DNA of 64,000 nucleotides from an uncultured Fretibacterium sp. Lineage in GTDB: Bacteria > Synergistota > Synergistia > Synergistales > Aminobacteriaceae. Location of the stretch: the NCBI GenBank assembly GCA_937915835.1, contig CALGHA010000151.1, positions 1 through 64,000 on the forward strand, read 5' to 3'. Positions 28,708 through 38,886 of this stretch are shown here, in pieces. Position 1 is the stretch's first letter. Every line of letters starts with the position of its first letter. The notes under the pieces are model-generated. The model was not told the DNA's origin. It saw only the letters and a program-made list of their open reading frames with translations, and ran no database searches. The position numbers and the translations under genes were made by a program.

Positions 28708-29997
28708 ATGATAAAAAAAAAGTTAGACGAAAATTTTAACCTGGAAACAATTTTATTCAAGTGTCGAGATATTTTGCGTCAAGCTCGAAACTCCGGCTCA
28801 TTCTTCGACGACCCGACATTTACCGACGGAACATATAATCTCCCAATAGAAGCCCGATGGTCCACGATAATAAACGTCCCGGCCTCAGACTTGAACGTCG
28901 CACTCGATACAGCCTTACGAAGCCTTGCAGAAAGCAACGAAATTCTCAAAGGATGCTTTATTGAGAACACATTCATGACCCGTAATTTAGCTCCAAATGA
29001 CATTAAGAAAGTTGTGGACGAGGTTAATAAAATCAGTCATTTATGAATATTTCCTGAAGGAGTTTGCTGTAAACGCCACGAAAGAAGAAGGAGAATATTA
29101 CACTCCTAATGATGTTGTACAGTTAATCGCCGCCATGATTGAGCCTTTCAACGGGACATTATACAATCCTTGCTACGGTTCAGGAGGAATGTTCATTCAG
29201 AGTGCTGAACTCATCAAAGCCAAGCTGGGAGGTTTGGAATATATCACAGTTACATCATGGCTAATCCTCCTTTTAATCTCAAAGGCTGGTACAACAATAA
29301 CTTGAAGAATGATTTACGCTGGGCAGATTACGACACTCCGCCTGAGAGCAACGCTAATTACGCCTGGATTTTGCACATTCTTTCACACATGAAGCCTCTT
29401 AATGGGACTGCGGGATTTCTTCTTGCAAACGGAGCACTCGGAGACACCGACACAATAAACATTCGCAAAAAGTTAATCGAGAATGACAAAGTTGAAGCAA
29501 TCATAATTCTTCCTCGCGAACTCTTCATCACTACGGATATCAGCGTAACTCTCTGGATACTCAACCAGAACAAGACGGGCGGCCCTTATCACGGCAGAGT
29601 TTTACGCAACCGGGAACATGAAATTCTGTTTATGGACTTGCGAACGTGGACTGAAAACGCCGTTAAAGGTGAGAGCAGAAAGAAAATCAGGCTCAGCCAA
29701 GAACAAATTGACAGGGCGGCAGAAATTTATCACACTTGGCAGAATGTAGGCACTGACGGAAGATTTTACGAACAGCCGGAACTTTTTCGGAGCGTTGGGA
29801 TTGACGAGATACGAGAATGCGGCTACAGCCTTGTTCCCAGCAGATACATTAAGTTTATCGACCACGATATGAACGTAAATTTTTCGGCGGAAATGTACAG
29901 AATACAAAGCGATATGCGTGAGATTTTCCACGAGGAAAAACAGTCGCAAAATATGCTCGAAGAGGCTTTCAGGGGGATTGGCTATGACATTGCATAA
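28708..29997 (+). pseudogene. hsdM: Type I restriction-modification methyltransferase HsdM, decayed
   Basis: Three pieces of HsdM lie in changing frames. The first (to 29046) has the N-terminal helical domain, ending at DEVNKISH. The second begins at about 29043 with YEYFLKEFAVNATKEEGEYYT and has the SAM-binding NPCYGSGGMF. The third, from about 29250, has the catalytic IMANPPFNLKGWY and the C-terminal half, intact to the stop. Between the first two, about ten codons expected before YEYFL are missing; between KAKLGG and SYIMANPPF the usual ~70-80 residues of the Rossmann fold are missing. Both junctions change frame. These are deletions, not single-base errors, so the enzyme is almost surely inactive. 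The start is ATG 28708 or GTG 28699. Confidence 0.9.
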
Positions 29998-31126
29998 ATA
30001 TAAACTTGGTGAACTTTTAGAGCTTTCGAACGAACGGAACACGGAGGGAAAATTTACATTGGAAGACGTAAGGGGGATTTCAATACAAAAAATTTTCATT
30101 GAGACTAAGGCGGATATGGCAGGAGTGTCATTAACACCGTATATTCTCGTGAAGCCCGATGCTTTTGCGTATGTCCCTGTTACTTCACGAAACGGCGGAA
30201 AAATTACCATAGCCCATAACAACACCGACAACACTTATATTGTCTCAACCTCATACGTAGTTTTCAGCGTGAAGCGTACTGATATTCTGCTCTCAGATTA
30301 TCTGTTCATGTACTTCAACCGCTCGGAGTTTGACCGTTACGCCCGTTTTCATTCGCTGGGTTCAGCGCGAGAAGTTTTTTCATGGGATGACATGTGCAAC
30401 GTTGATATGCTTCTTCCGCCTCTGGATATTCAACGTAAATATGTCAATGTCTACTTGTCCATGACCACAAACCAGCGAGCTTACGAAAAGGGCCTCGATG
30501 AACTCAAACTCGTATGTGATATGTATATTGAGGACTTGCGCCGGAAAATGCCGTGTGAAAAAATTGGTGAGTATATCGTGGAAGTGAACGAACGAAACGA
30601 GGCCGGGCATTATGGGCTTGAGGATGTTCGGGGAGTGTCAATTGCGAAGAGGTTTATCAAAACTGTAGCTGACATGAATGGAGTAAACTTGCAGCCGTAT
30701 TATGTGATTTCTCCGAATGATTTTGCGTACAACACAGTAACTTCACGCATGGGAGACAAGCTCGCAATCGCCCTGAATGACACTGACAACACCTATATAT
30801 GTTCGTCGTCGTATGTAGTTTTTCGTTGCAGAGATGAGAACATCTTATTGCCGCAATATTTGATGTTGTATTTCACACATTCCGAGTTCGACCGTTACGC
30901 GCGATTTCATTCTATAGGGTCAGCCCGTGAAATTTTTTCGTTTGATGACATGTGCAATGTGCAAATCCCAATTCCGGACATGACAATTCAGCGTTCTATT
31001 GCTAATATTTACACCGTATACAAAGCACGAAAGGCCATCAGCGAGAGGCTCAAGGTCTTAATCAAGGAAACCTGCCCCGTCTTAATCAAAGGAGCAATCG
31101 ACGAAGCCCAGAAGGAGGACGAATAA
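29984..31126 (+). CDS. hsdS: Type I restriction-modification specificity subunit HsdS with two similar target domains
   Basis: The DNA-recognition subunit, 380 aa, intact. Two target recognition domains lie in tandem, each followed by a helical spacer. They are strongly alike: both contain LEDVRG(I/V)SI, DNTYI, SYVVF, SEFDRYARFHS and GSARE(V/I)FS. By eye more than half of the aligned residues are identical. The start chosen is ATG 29984, right before the conserved HKYKLGELLE and overlapping the hsdM stop by 14 bases; upstream in-frame codons run inside hsdM. Because the methylase and nuclease genes are broken, this intact subunit may have no partners. Confidence 0.92.
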   Translation: MTLHKYKLGELLELSNERNTEGKFTLEDVRGISIQKIFIETKADMAGVSLTPYILVKPDAFAYVPVTSRNGGKITIAHNNTDNTYIVSTSYVVFSVKRTDILLSDYLFMYFNRSEFDRYARFHSLGSAREVFSWDDMCNVDMLLPPLDIQRKYVNVYLSMTTNQRAYEKGLDELKLVCDMYIEDLRRKMPCEKIGEYIVEVNERNEAGHYGLEDVRGVSIAKRFIKTVADMNGVNLQPYYVISPNDFAYNTVTSRMGDKLAIALNDTDNTYICSSSYVVFRCRDENILLPQYLMLYFTHSEFDRYARFHSIGSAREIFSFDDMCNVQIPIPDMTIQRSIANIYTVYKARKAISERLKVLIKETCPVLIKGAIDEAQKEDE

Positions 31127-31130
31127 CTCA

Positions 31131-34100
31131 ATGTCTTACACGGAATATGAATACGAACGCGCTTTTATCTCAATGCTTGAAGGTGAAGGCTGGCAGTATT
31201 TATCGGGTTCAAGCATCACGCGTAATTCTCTCCGGGAAGTTTTGTATCTCGATGACATGGAAAAATTCCTGAGTAAGTTTTACCCTGAGTTAAGCTCCCA
31301 AGAAATTCACAAGATTATTGACCAGCTTCGTCTGATTGGTGCTCAGAGTGAGTTTGCCGTCCTTCATAAAGTGTATTTGGACATTGTCAATGGCTTTCAG
31401 TTCATAATGCATGGGCTTAAACCGATTAAGATAAAACTGATAGACTTTGACACTCCCCAGAATAATATTTTTCGCGTTGTCAATCAATTCCCGGTCGAAT
31501 ACAGCGATAACGGCCGAAGCAACACCAGAAGGCCCGATATACTTTTATTCGTGAATGGAATTCCTCTCTGCATAATTGAGCTCAAGAACCCTGCAGGGAA
31601 TGACACGATTTATGACGCTTGGGAACAGATATATTATCGTTATTGGCGTGATATTCCGAACTTGCTGCATTATTGCCAGATGGCTTGTATTTCCGACGGA
31701 GTTCATACCAGGCTCGGAACTGTCAGGACACTTTATGAACATTTTTATTCCTGGCGAAAAGTTAATGACTTTGAAAAAATTTCCCATATTTCTTATTGGG
31801 ATTTGCTGATAAGTGAGCTTGAAAAGTTTTACAGCGCTGATAACGACGACAATATTTTGCGTTCCGGCAGTGTGAGCGGGCTTAAGGTGTTTCGTGAAAA
31901 TAATTATTCACCTTATGAAGAGACTGAAAGCATGATAAAGGGAGTATTTTCGCCTTCAAGATTTCTGGAAATTCTCAGGGATTACATTTATTTTCCTGAC
32001 AGCATTTATGACAACGAGGAACAAGCTGTAATTTGTCGATACCCGCAATTTTTTGCCTCGCGTTTACTCAAGCAAAGCATTATTAAGTCAATCACAGAAG
32101 AGAACGGCAAAGGAGGAACGTATTTCGGAGCTACGGGCTGCGGAAAAACTTTTACTATGGCATTTCTTGCGCGTCAATTATCTATGCGGTGTCCTGAGAT
32201 TGGTTCGCCGACAATAATAATAATCGTTGACCGTGAGGATTTGCAGAAACAGGCCGCAAAACTTTTTACAAGGAGCACGGAATTTCTGAATATTGGCGAG
32301 GTAAGATAATTGAGAGCCGAGAAGATCTCAGGACTGAACTTAGCATGAGGGACAGCGGAGGTCTTTACATATGCACGATACAAAAATTCTGCGACTGGGA
32401 AAACGATAAAATTGGCCTGATTAACGACCGGAGAAATATTATTTGCTTCTCTGATGAGGCCCATAGAACCCAGATTGAACGCTCACAACAAATTCAATTC
32501 AGCGCGAATATTGATAATAACATGAAAGCGGTTATGTCAAAGCCTTATGCGGAAGTTCTTCGTGAGGCATTCCCGAATGCGGCTTTTGCAGGATTTACAG
32601 GAACGCCCATCACTGAAACTTACCAGACTTTTGGTGAAGAGATTGACCGTTACACAATGGATATGGCTGTTGCTGACGGTTTAACTGTGCCGATAAAGTA
32701 TCATCCTAGAATTGCAAGAGTTCTTCTTGATGAGGCTAAAGCTGACGAGATAGAGGAATATTACAGGCAGTGTGCGGAGGACGGAGCTTCATTGAATGCT
32801 ATTCAGGCGAGCAAAAAAGCAATGAGCTCAATGGAGGTAATTTTAGGTGAACCCTCACGCCTTGAACGTCTTGCAACGGATATTCATGATCATTATGTTT
32901 CGTCGTGCGAGAAAGACCCTGAGAGAATACAGAAAGCTATGATTGTGTGTTCAAGCAGACAGAACGCGTATAATCTCCTGAAAAAATTTGAGAGCAAATA
33001 TCCCGAATGGTTCATTGAGAGAAAAGCTCCTGAGGGTGTAAATCTCACTCGTGAAGAATTGCTTGAATTAAGGCCTATGCCGTTTATTGCTATGGTTGCC
33101 AGCGTGAATGTCAATGACGATAAAGATATGTATGAATATCTCGGCGGCCTGAAGAATGATAAACGCTGTGAAGTTTTTGATGCGGCATTCAAGCAGGAGA
33201 AATCTAATTTTTGTGTTGCTATAGTCGTCGATATGTGGATAACCGGCTTTGATGTTCCTGCTCTGACTTACATGTATAATGACAAGCCGTTGAAGAAGCA
33301 CATGTTAATTCAGACGATAAGCAGAGTAAACAGAAAATATCCCGGCAAGAATTACGGGCTTATAATTGACTATATCGGAATAAGGGACAATATGCGCGAG
33401 GCCGTGAAAATTTACGGAGGAGATATTTCCGTTGCTCGTTCTCCTGATGATGTCAAGCAAGCTGCAAAATTTTTCAGGGAAGAACTGTTTATGCTGATAA
33501 ATTTATTCACCGGCTATGACTTAACGCCTTTTATGGACGAGAATATAGATCCCTCACAAAGATACAAACTTTTAGCCGAAGTTGCGGAGTTCGTGTTCGC
33601 TTCGACGGAGACATTCAGCCTTGAAAATTACGACGGCAAAATCGAAAGAGTAACGTTGAGGACATATTTCCTGAAGAATGTTACGAGGATGCGAGCGGCT
33701 TATGATATATGTCAGCCTTCTGGTGAACTTGCAAACGATGAGGCTTTACTCGCTCAGTGTTTTATGGCTGTTGCTGGACTTGTGAGGAAAATTAACTCTA
33801 CAGCTGAACTCGACACCGACATAATGAATAGAAATGTCGCGAAAATGGTCGAAGAAGCCTTGAAATATAATAAGGTTGAAAATATTTTTGATGATAAACC
33901 CGAAGAGGAGATTTTCAGTCCTGAATATTTAGAGCAGTTACAAGATATAAAAATGCCGGCTTCAAAACTGGAATTATTGATAAAGATGCTCAGAAAAAGT
34001 ATTAAGGAATATCATGAACGCCGGAGAAATATTACGCTTGAAGAGACCTGCGAGAAAATTATAGCTGAGATTACGGAAAAGGTTTCGGAAATATTTAAGA

Positions 34101-34468
34101 ACTTGAGAATTGACCGTGAGAGTTTTCATAAAGTTGGCCTGACATTCGAGGAAAAAGCATTTTACGATATATTAATGGCTATGAAAGAGAAATATTCTTT
34201 TGAGTACGGTGAAGATGAAACTTTTGATGACGAAATCAAAGTTAATGAGGAATGTAAATCTCTGGCCAGAAAAATATATGAACTTGTCAACGATAAATCT
34301 TCATATTCCCGCTGGCTGACTAACCAAATTACAAGGGATCAGATGAAGTTTGACATTAAAGTATGTCTAGTGAAGAACGGTTACCCTCCTCGCTACAGTC
34401 CCGAAGTCTTCAGGCAGGTAATGACACAGATCACGAATTATAAGCAAAATAACTCACACCCCGACTAA
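31131..34468 (+). pseudogene. hsdR: Type I restriction endonuclease subunit HsdR, split by a frameshift
   Basis: ATP-dependent restriction/translocation subunit. The first part (31131-32309) has the nuclease domain (RRPDILLFVNGIPLCIIELKNP with PD-ELK residues) and Walker A ATGCGKTFTMAFLA. The reading frame changes at about 32307, and the second part continues directly with IIESREDLRTELS, helicase motif SDEAHRT, FTGTPI, WITGFDVP and QTISRVNR, through to the C-terminus. The codons on either side join as EVR-(V)-IESRED if one base is restored, so a single one-base deletion is enough. No other damage is visible. It could be a true mutation or an assembly error, but hsdM decay favours a dead system. 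Confidence 0.88.
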
Positions 34469-34480
34469 TCAGAGTGTGAG
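34453..34480. terminator. Hairpin between convergent hsdR and the site-2 protease gene
   Basis: CTCACAC at 34453-34459 pairs perfectly with GTGTGAG at 34474-34480 over a 14-base loop that includes the hsdR stop. On the minus strand it is followed by a TTATTTT run, so it more likely ends the tamB-protease transcript; no T-run follows on the plus strand. Confidence 0.5.
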
Positions 34481-34490
34481 CCTGTAATTA

Positions 34491-35105
34491 TTAATATGGC
34501 AGCAAGTTCCATAAAAGATTTATTATCGGGTCAAAGATTATATTGATTATTCCCGTCATCAGCAAGACAAGAAGCACAATCATTCCGTAACGTTCAAGCC
34601 AGTAATATACATGCAAATATTTATCGGGCAAAAACGCTTCAAGAACTCGTGAGCCGTCCAACGGAGGAATTGGGATTAAGTTAAACGCCGCAAGTCCCAT
34701 GTTGATATTGACCATCTGAAACAAAAATATCAAGCCCGCACGCCCCGTAATTCTGTACCATTGAGCACCGAAAAAACGAAAGAATAATACCGTGATTATC
34801 GCCGTCAAAAGATTACCAGCAACTCCGGCCAATGACACGATGATTAAATCACGTCTGGGATGCTTGAAATATCTCGTGTTAATCGGAACAGGTTTTGCCC
34901 ATCCAAAGCCGACCAGCAAAAGCATAATCGTTCCGACTAAATCGAAATGTTCAAAAGGGTTCAGCGTCAATCTTCCGTCTCGCTCCGCCGTAGGATCTCC
35001 GACCATTTTAGCCGCAAATCCATGACAGAATTCATGAAACGACAACGCCCATAATAATGCCGGAATTGTAAGCAATAATCTCACCGGATCACTTAATAAT
35101 CTCAT
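34491..35105 (-). CDS. Site-2 protease homologue (peptidase M50)
   Basis: Membrane zinc protease-like protein of 204 aa with about five hydrophobic segments. The zinc site HExxH is HEFCH in the first helix (residues ~24-28), and the distal ligand Asp lies in NLIPIPPLDGSRVLE. The small YwhC/RIP-type members lack a PDZ domain, as here. The ATG overlaps the tamB stop by four bases (ATGA). Site-2 proteases cleave transmembrane substrates, often anti-sigma factors; the target here is unknown. Confidence 0.9.
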   Translation of the reverse strand: MRLLSDPVRLLLTIPALLWALSFHEFCHGFAAKMVGDPTAERDGRLTLNPFEHFDLVGTIMLLLVGFGWAKPVPINTRYFKHPRRDLIIVSLAGVAGNLLTAIITVLFFRFFGAQWYRITGRAGLIFLFQMVNINMGLAAFNLIPIPPLDGSRVLEAFLPDKYLHVYYWLERYGMIVLLVLLMTGIINIIFDPIINLLWNLLPY

Positions 35106-38100
35106 TTCTTGAATAAACCTCCTAATCCTTTTTGTAATCCCTTCTTGACTTCCTCTTTAACTTTTTCCTCAACTTTTTGGCGAGTACTCTGCTTTTGATT
35201 TTGCTGTTGAGGCTGTGCATTCTGAGTTTGAGTTTTCTTGTCAGGGATTAAAGTCTCAATTGTCCTGTCGATAATTTTATCCTTCAAGCTCTCTTGTTTT
35301 TGTGCGTTCGTATTCGTATCAGAAGAATTATTTTGCTGAGCTTTCAACGTTGACGGACCAATCTTCAGCGATGAGAATGACGGTGAAGCCGCTTTACCCG
35401 AAATCTTCAGCGTTACAACCCTGAAATCTCCGGTTGAGGCTGTCTTCTCTGCTTCCTTCATGCCGCCGGATAAAAACGTTTTTATGCTATTCTCCAGGCC
35501 CTTAACTCCATTTTTCAAGATTGCTTCAAGTCCGCCCTTAGTTCCTCCCTGAATTGCATTAATTAGCTGATAATTTATATTTAATTCGGGCGCTAGGTCT
35601 AATCTCACGTCTGAACCTCTGAAGTCAATTATCCCGTTTTGTGTCAGCTTAGCATAAGTGTAAATTGGATCTTTATTGGGGGCTTTGACGATTGAGCCTG
35701 ATTTGAGAATTAATTTCCCAGTTTGAAGCGTTAAAGGTGCGTTGACTGAGGCGTAATTAATCCCATTAGTCCCGTGAACTTTCGCAACAACATCAAGCCA
35801 CTTGAAGCCCGTAATTCCTCCTGCTCCAGTTGAGAAATTCCCAGTGCCTGAATATGTTACATTGTTTTTCGCGCTCCCGTTAATCTTAAGCGTCAATTTT
35901 CCCTTACCCGTAATTTTCCCGTCAAGTCCTCCTGAAGCGTCCTGAATTAAGCCGTTAATGTCAACGTTCGAGGCCTCAAGATTATTCGTGAAGCTCATAG
36001 TCTCAGTGTTGAAGGCAAATGAATTTTTCGCCGAACCTCCGTAAAGTTTCGCCGTTCCGTTATCAGAAGTAAATCTATTTTTAGCATAAGCCAGCGGAAG
36101 ATTTACACTCGTTAAGTTTATTCCATAGGCCTTGAGAGCTGATGATGTCAATGCTCCTTTTCCCGTTATATTTTTCTCTGAGCCTGACAGGTTGAAATTT
36201 AGGCTTGCTGTACCGGAAAAATCTTTATACTCGCTCAAAAGTTTTTCAAGTTTAAGATTATTCCCGTTAATCGCAATGTTCAGCTTCAGAGCCGGAGAAA
36301 TCTGAACAGTCCCGGACGCTTTGAGTTCAGCACCTTCAACGTCAGCACGTAAAGTTTTCAGCGTCAAGTTCTGCATATTCCCGGAAACGTCAGCGAGAAA
36401 GTTATTTAGCGTGAAACCTTGAGCATTGAGAGCCGGAACGTTAGCATTGAGACTGATTGAGGGATTAGAGTTTGAGCCGGAAATTTTGAGAGTTCCTGAC
36501 AAATTCCCCTTCATGTCGACACCAGAAGCAGAAGCTAACGGCCCAAGTTCCAAATTCTTGAAGTTGAAGCTGAAATCCAGCGGGGTTTTTCCTGAGACTG
36601 ACGCTAAACCTGAGCCGGAAATTTTCCCTTTTCCACTTTGAGCGTTAAGGCTTGAGAGCATAATTTTATCGTCGTTCTTGTCGAGTTTGGCTTGAACGTC
36701 CGAGAATGTTACGCCCGAAGCTGTTATGCTTTTTGCCGAAATGTTGAGATTAATTTTGTCGAGTTTCGCTAAATCTCCTCCGAGTGAAGTCGTCAGCTCC
36801 AGATTTTGCGCATTAATCATGTCCATAGCCTGCAAATTTTGTGAAGACGCGAGCAAATTCACTGAAGGATTGTTGACTGAGCCCGTAATTTTTATGCCGG
36901 CGTTGACATTCCCTTTAAGATTATATTGCGCAATGTCAGGAACGTAACTTTTCAGCGAGGCCGGAGACATTAAGAGTGTAGCGTTGATGTTGAGATTGGG
37001 ATTTTCTGAGGGAAGAGGCCCGATTGTTCCGCTTAAGTTTATTGGCATACCGTTTAGAGTTCCTTCGGTCTTGGTGAGATTTAGAGTTTTATTAGCGAAC
37101 GTGAAATCTACAGCAGGTTTCGTTATCGTCTGCTCCCATCCAGAAAACTCCGGACTGTTGAGAGAACCTGAGATTACGGGATTATTCGGGCTGCCTTTAA
37201 CGTTGACTGAAGCCGTAATTTTCCCCGACAACTTATAATCCGACGCGTCAGGTATCATGTTTTGAACGCGCTTAACATCAAGCTCAACAATTTTTGCTGA
37301 AACGTCCAAGTTTGGAGCTTTCAGGATCGAAGCAATTTTCCCCTGTAAATATCCTTGAGAGCCTTCAAAATTAAATTTTCCGTCAACAATGGCCGTATCA
37401 CTTTTCGCAAGTTTAAGCTGAGCGCGTATATTCGTTAAAGCTCGTCCGTTGTAAGCAATTCTCGGAGCCGTGAAGTTCACTAAGCCGTTTAACTCGTCCA
37501 TTGTGCCGCTGATATTCACGTTGAAGAGTGAGACTTTTCCCGTTAAAGTTTTCAGCTCAGGAAGCCCGAAAATTTCATCAAGCCCGTTAAGATTGGCCTC
37601 ACTTCCGTCAAGTTTTATCATGATTGAGTTGTCAGCAATCGCAATTTCCCCCTGAACTGGAACGTTAAACGCGCTGGCTTGAATGTTATTGAGAGCAATT
37701 CTCTTGTCAAGAGCCTCATAGTTCACGTTTGAGCTTACTCGTTCAACAGGAAATCCGTAAATCTTCGTCCCTTTGTAATCGATTGTCCCGAAAAGTTTTA
37801 AGGCTTCAAGTTTTCCCGTCGCGTCAACGTTGAAATTGGCCGTGCCGTCGAAATCTTCAGGCTTGAGCATTGCGGGATATAAAGCCGTAATTTCTTTCAG
37901 GTCAATATTCTCACACGAAGCATGAAGGTCTAAAATTTCGCCGTAAAGTCCTCCTGTTGCTAAGATTTTTCCGGAGCCGAAATTAATTTCTGAGTTGTTA
38001 ATTCCCGTTAAGCCCGCAGATTCTCCCATGTCGATTTTGCCCTTAATGGGAATGTCATTAAACGCCGCATCAACGTCAATATCAAATTTCTTAAGGTCAG

Positions 38101-38746
38101 CAATAACGTCATTAACTTGAAGAGTTCCGAACTGTGAGAAAAATTTACTCTCTCTAATCCTGAGATAATCCAACGGAATATCAGGTACAGGGTTTCCAGA
38201 GTCCGCAAAAGCTGGTGAAGCTGTAATCGTCAAGCGTGAGAAAAATTCATCGAGCATTGAAGATGTCAAATCGTCGTCCTCAATCTCGAACGTAAAATAT
38301 TTCTGAGCTGCTGAAATTAATTGCTCAACGTCAGCACTAAGTCCGCCTATAGTGAGTTTAGCAAGCCGGATTTTTCCCGTTAAGAGAGCCGAGAAGTTCA
38401 CGCGTCCGGATAAATATCCTGCTGATAAAATATTTTGTTCGTCAGGGTCATCAATTGAGAATTTGTGAAGAGTGTAGCCTTTTACTGGATTGCCTGTGAT
38501 TTTTTCGGCGTTCAGTGAGAGTTTATAATTTTCGCTGAGATAATTTTTTGCGAGTTCAAGAATTACATTGCCGCCGATGTCAACGAAAGAGAAGATTGTG
38601 CCTAAAACTATTAGCAGGAGAAGTACTCCGAATAGAAATCTTCTGTAAGGTTTTCCCTTGCGATGATTGCTGTTATTATTATTTCTGCGGCTTTTATTAT
38701 GTCTTGGAATTTGAAACGTTTGAATGTTATCGACATCGTTAATCAA
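35102..38746 (-). CDS. tamB: TamB/AsmA-like translocation and assembly module protein
   Basis: Large envelope protein of 1214 aa. A basic N-terminus with an arginine/asparagine cluster precedes one membrane helix (about residues 34-52). A long run of beta-strand-rich repeats follows, many with the recurring pattern (L/V)xGxLxxxx(I)xGS, and then a DUF490/TamB-type C-terminal region at about residues 930-1120, ending in a Q- and K-rich tail. TamB-like proteins bridge inner and outer membranes, so this supports a diderm envelope. The start is TTG, with GAGGGGG about 12 bases upstream, which is less certain. Whether it assists protein insertion or lipid transport cannot be told. Confidence 0.85.
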   Translation of the reverse strand: MINDVDNIQTFQIPRHNKSRRNNNNSNHRKGKPYRRFLFGVLLLLIVLGTIFSFVDIGGNVILELAKNYLSENYKLSLNAEKITGNPVKGYTLHKFSIDDPDEQNILSAGYLSGRVNFSALLTGKIRLAKLTIGGLSADVEQLISAAQKYFTFEIEDDDLTSSMLDEFFSRLTITASPAFADSGNPVPDIPLDYLRIRESKFFSQFGTLQVNDVIADLKKFDIDVDAAFNDIPIKGKIDMGESAGLTGINNSEINFGSGKILATGGLYGEILDLHASCENIDLKEITALYPAMLKPEDFDGTANFNVDATGKLEALKLFGTIDYKGTKIYGFPVERVSSNVNYEALDKRIALNNIQASAFNVPVQGEIAIADNSIMIKLDGSEANLNGLDEIFGLPELKTLTGKVSLFNVNISGTMDELNGLVNFTAPRIAYNGRALTNIRAQLKLAKSDTAIVDGKFNFEGSQGYLQGKIASILKAPNLDVSAKIVELDVKRVQNMIPDASDYKLSGKITASVNVKGSPNNPVISGSLNSPEFSGWEQTITKPAVDFTFANKTLNLTKTEGTLNGMPINLSGTIGPLPSENPNLNINATLLMSPASLKSYVPDIAQYNLKGNVNAGIKITGSVNNPSVNLLASSQNLQAMDMINAQNLELTTSLGGDLAKLDKINLNISAKSITASGVTFSDVQAKLDKNDDKIMLSSLNAQSGKGKISGSGLASVSGKTPLDFSFNFKNLELGPLASASGVDMKGNLSGTLKISGSNSNPSISLNANVPALNAQGFTLNNFLADVSGNMQNLTLKTLRADVEGAELKASGTVQISPALKLNIAINGNNLKLEKLLSEYKDFSGTASLNFNLSGSEKNITGKGALTSSALKAYGINLTSVNLPLAYAKNRFTSDNGTAKLYGGSAKNSFAFNTETMSFTNNLEASNVDINGLIQDASGGLDGKITGKGKLTLKINGSAKNNVTYSGTGNFSTGAGGITGFKWLDVVAKVHGTNGINYASVNAPLTLQTGKLILKSGSIVKAPNKDPIYTYAKLTQNGIIDFRGSDVRLDLAPELNINYQLINAIQGGTKGGLEAILKNGVKGLENSIKTFLSGGMKEAEKTASTGDFRVVTLKISGKAASPSFSSLKIGPSTLKAQQNNSSDTNTNAQKQESLKDKIIDRTIETLIPDKKTQTQNAQPQQQNQKQSTRQKVEEKVKEEVKKGLQKGLGGLFKK

Positions 38747-38886
38747 TAAAAATCACGCCCCCTCAATATTAAATGGAATGATACAGAATAGTTTTCACGT
38801 AAATTATAAGCTATAAAACGTGATATAGTTACCATCCATATAAAAATTTTCACGAATAAATAATAACAACAGGAGAATAAAAATTT

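Noticed and set aside
32295..32315. Programmed frameshift in hsdR
   Set aside because: No slippery run or hairpin is visible at the joint; a one-base deletion explains it more simply.
28690..34490. Mobile element around the restriction genes
   Set aside because: No integrase, transposase, terminal repeats or tRNA gene flank the locus.
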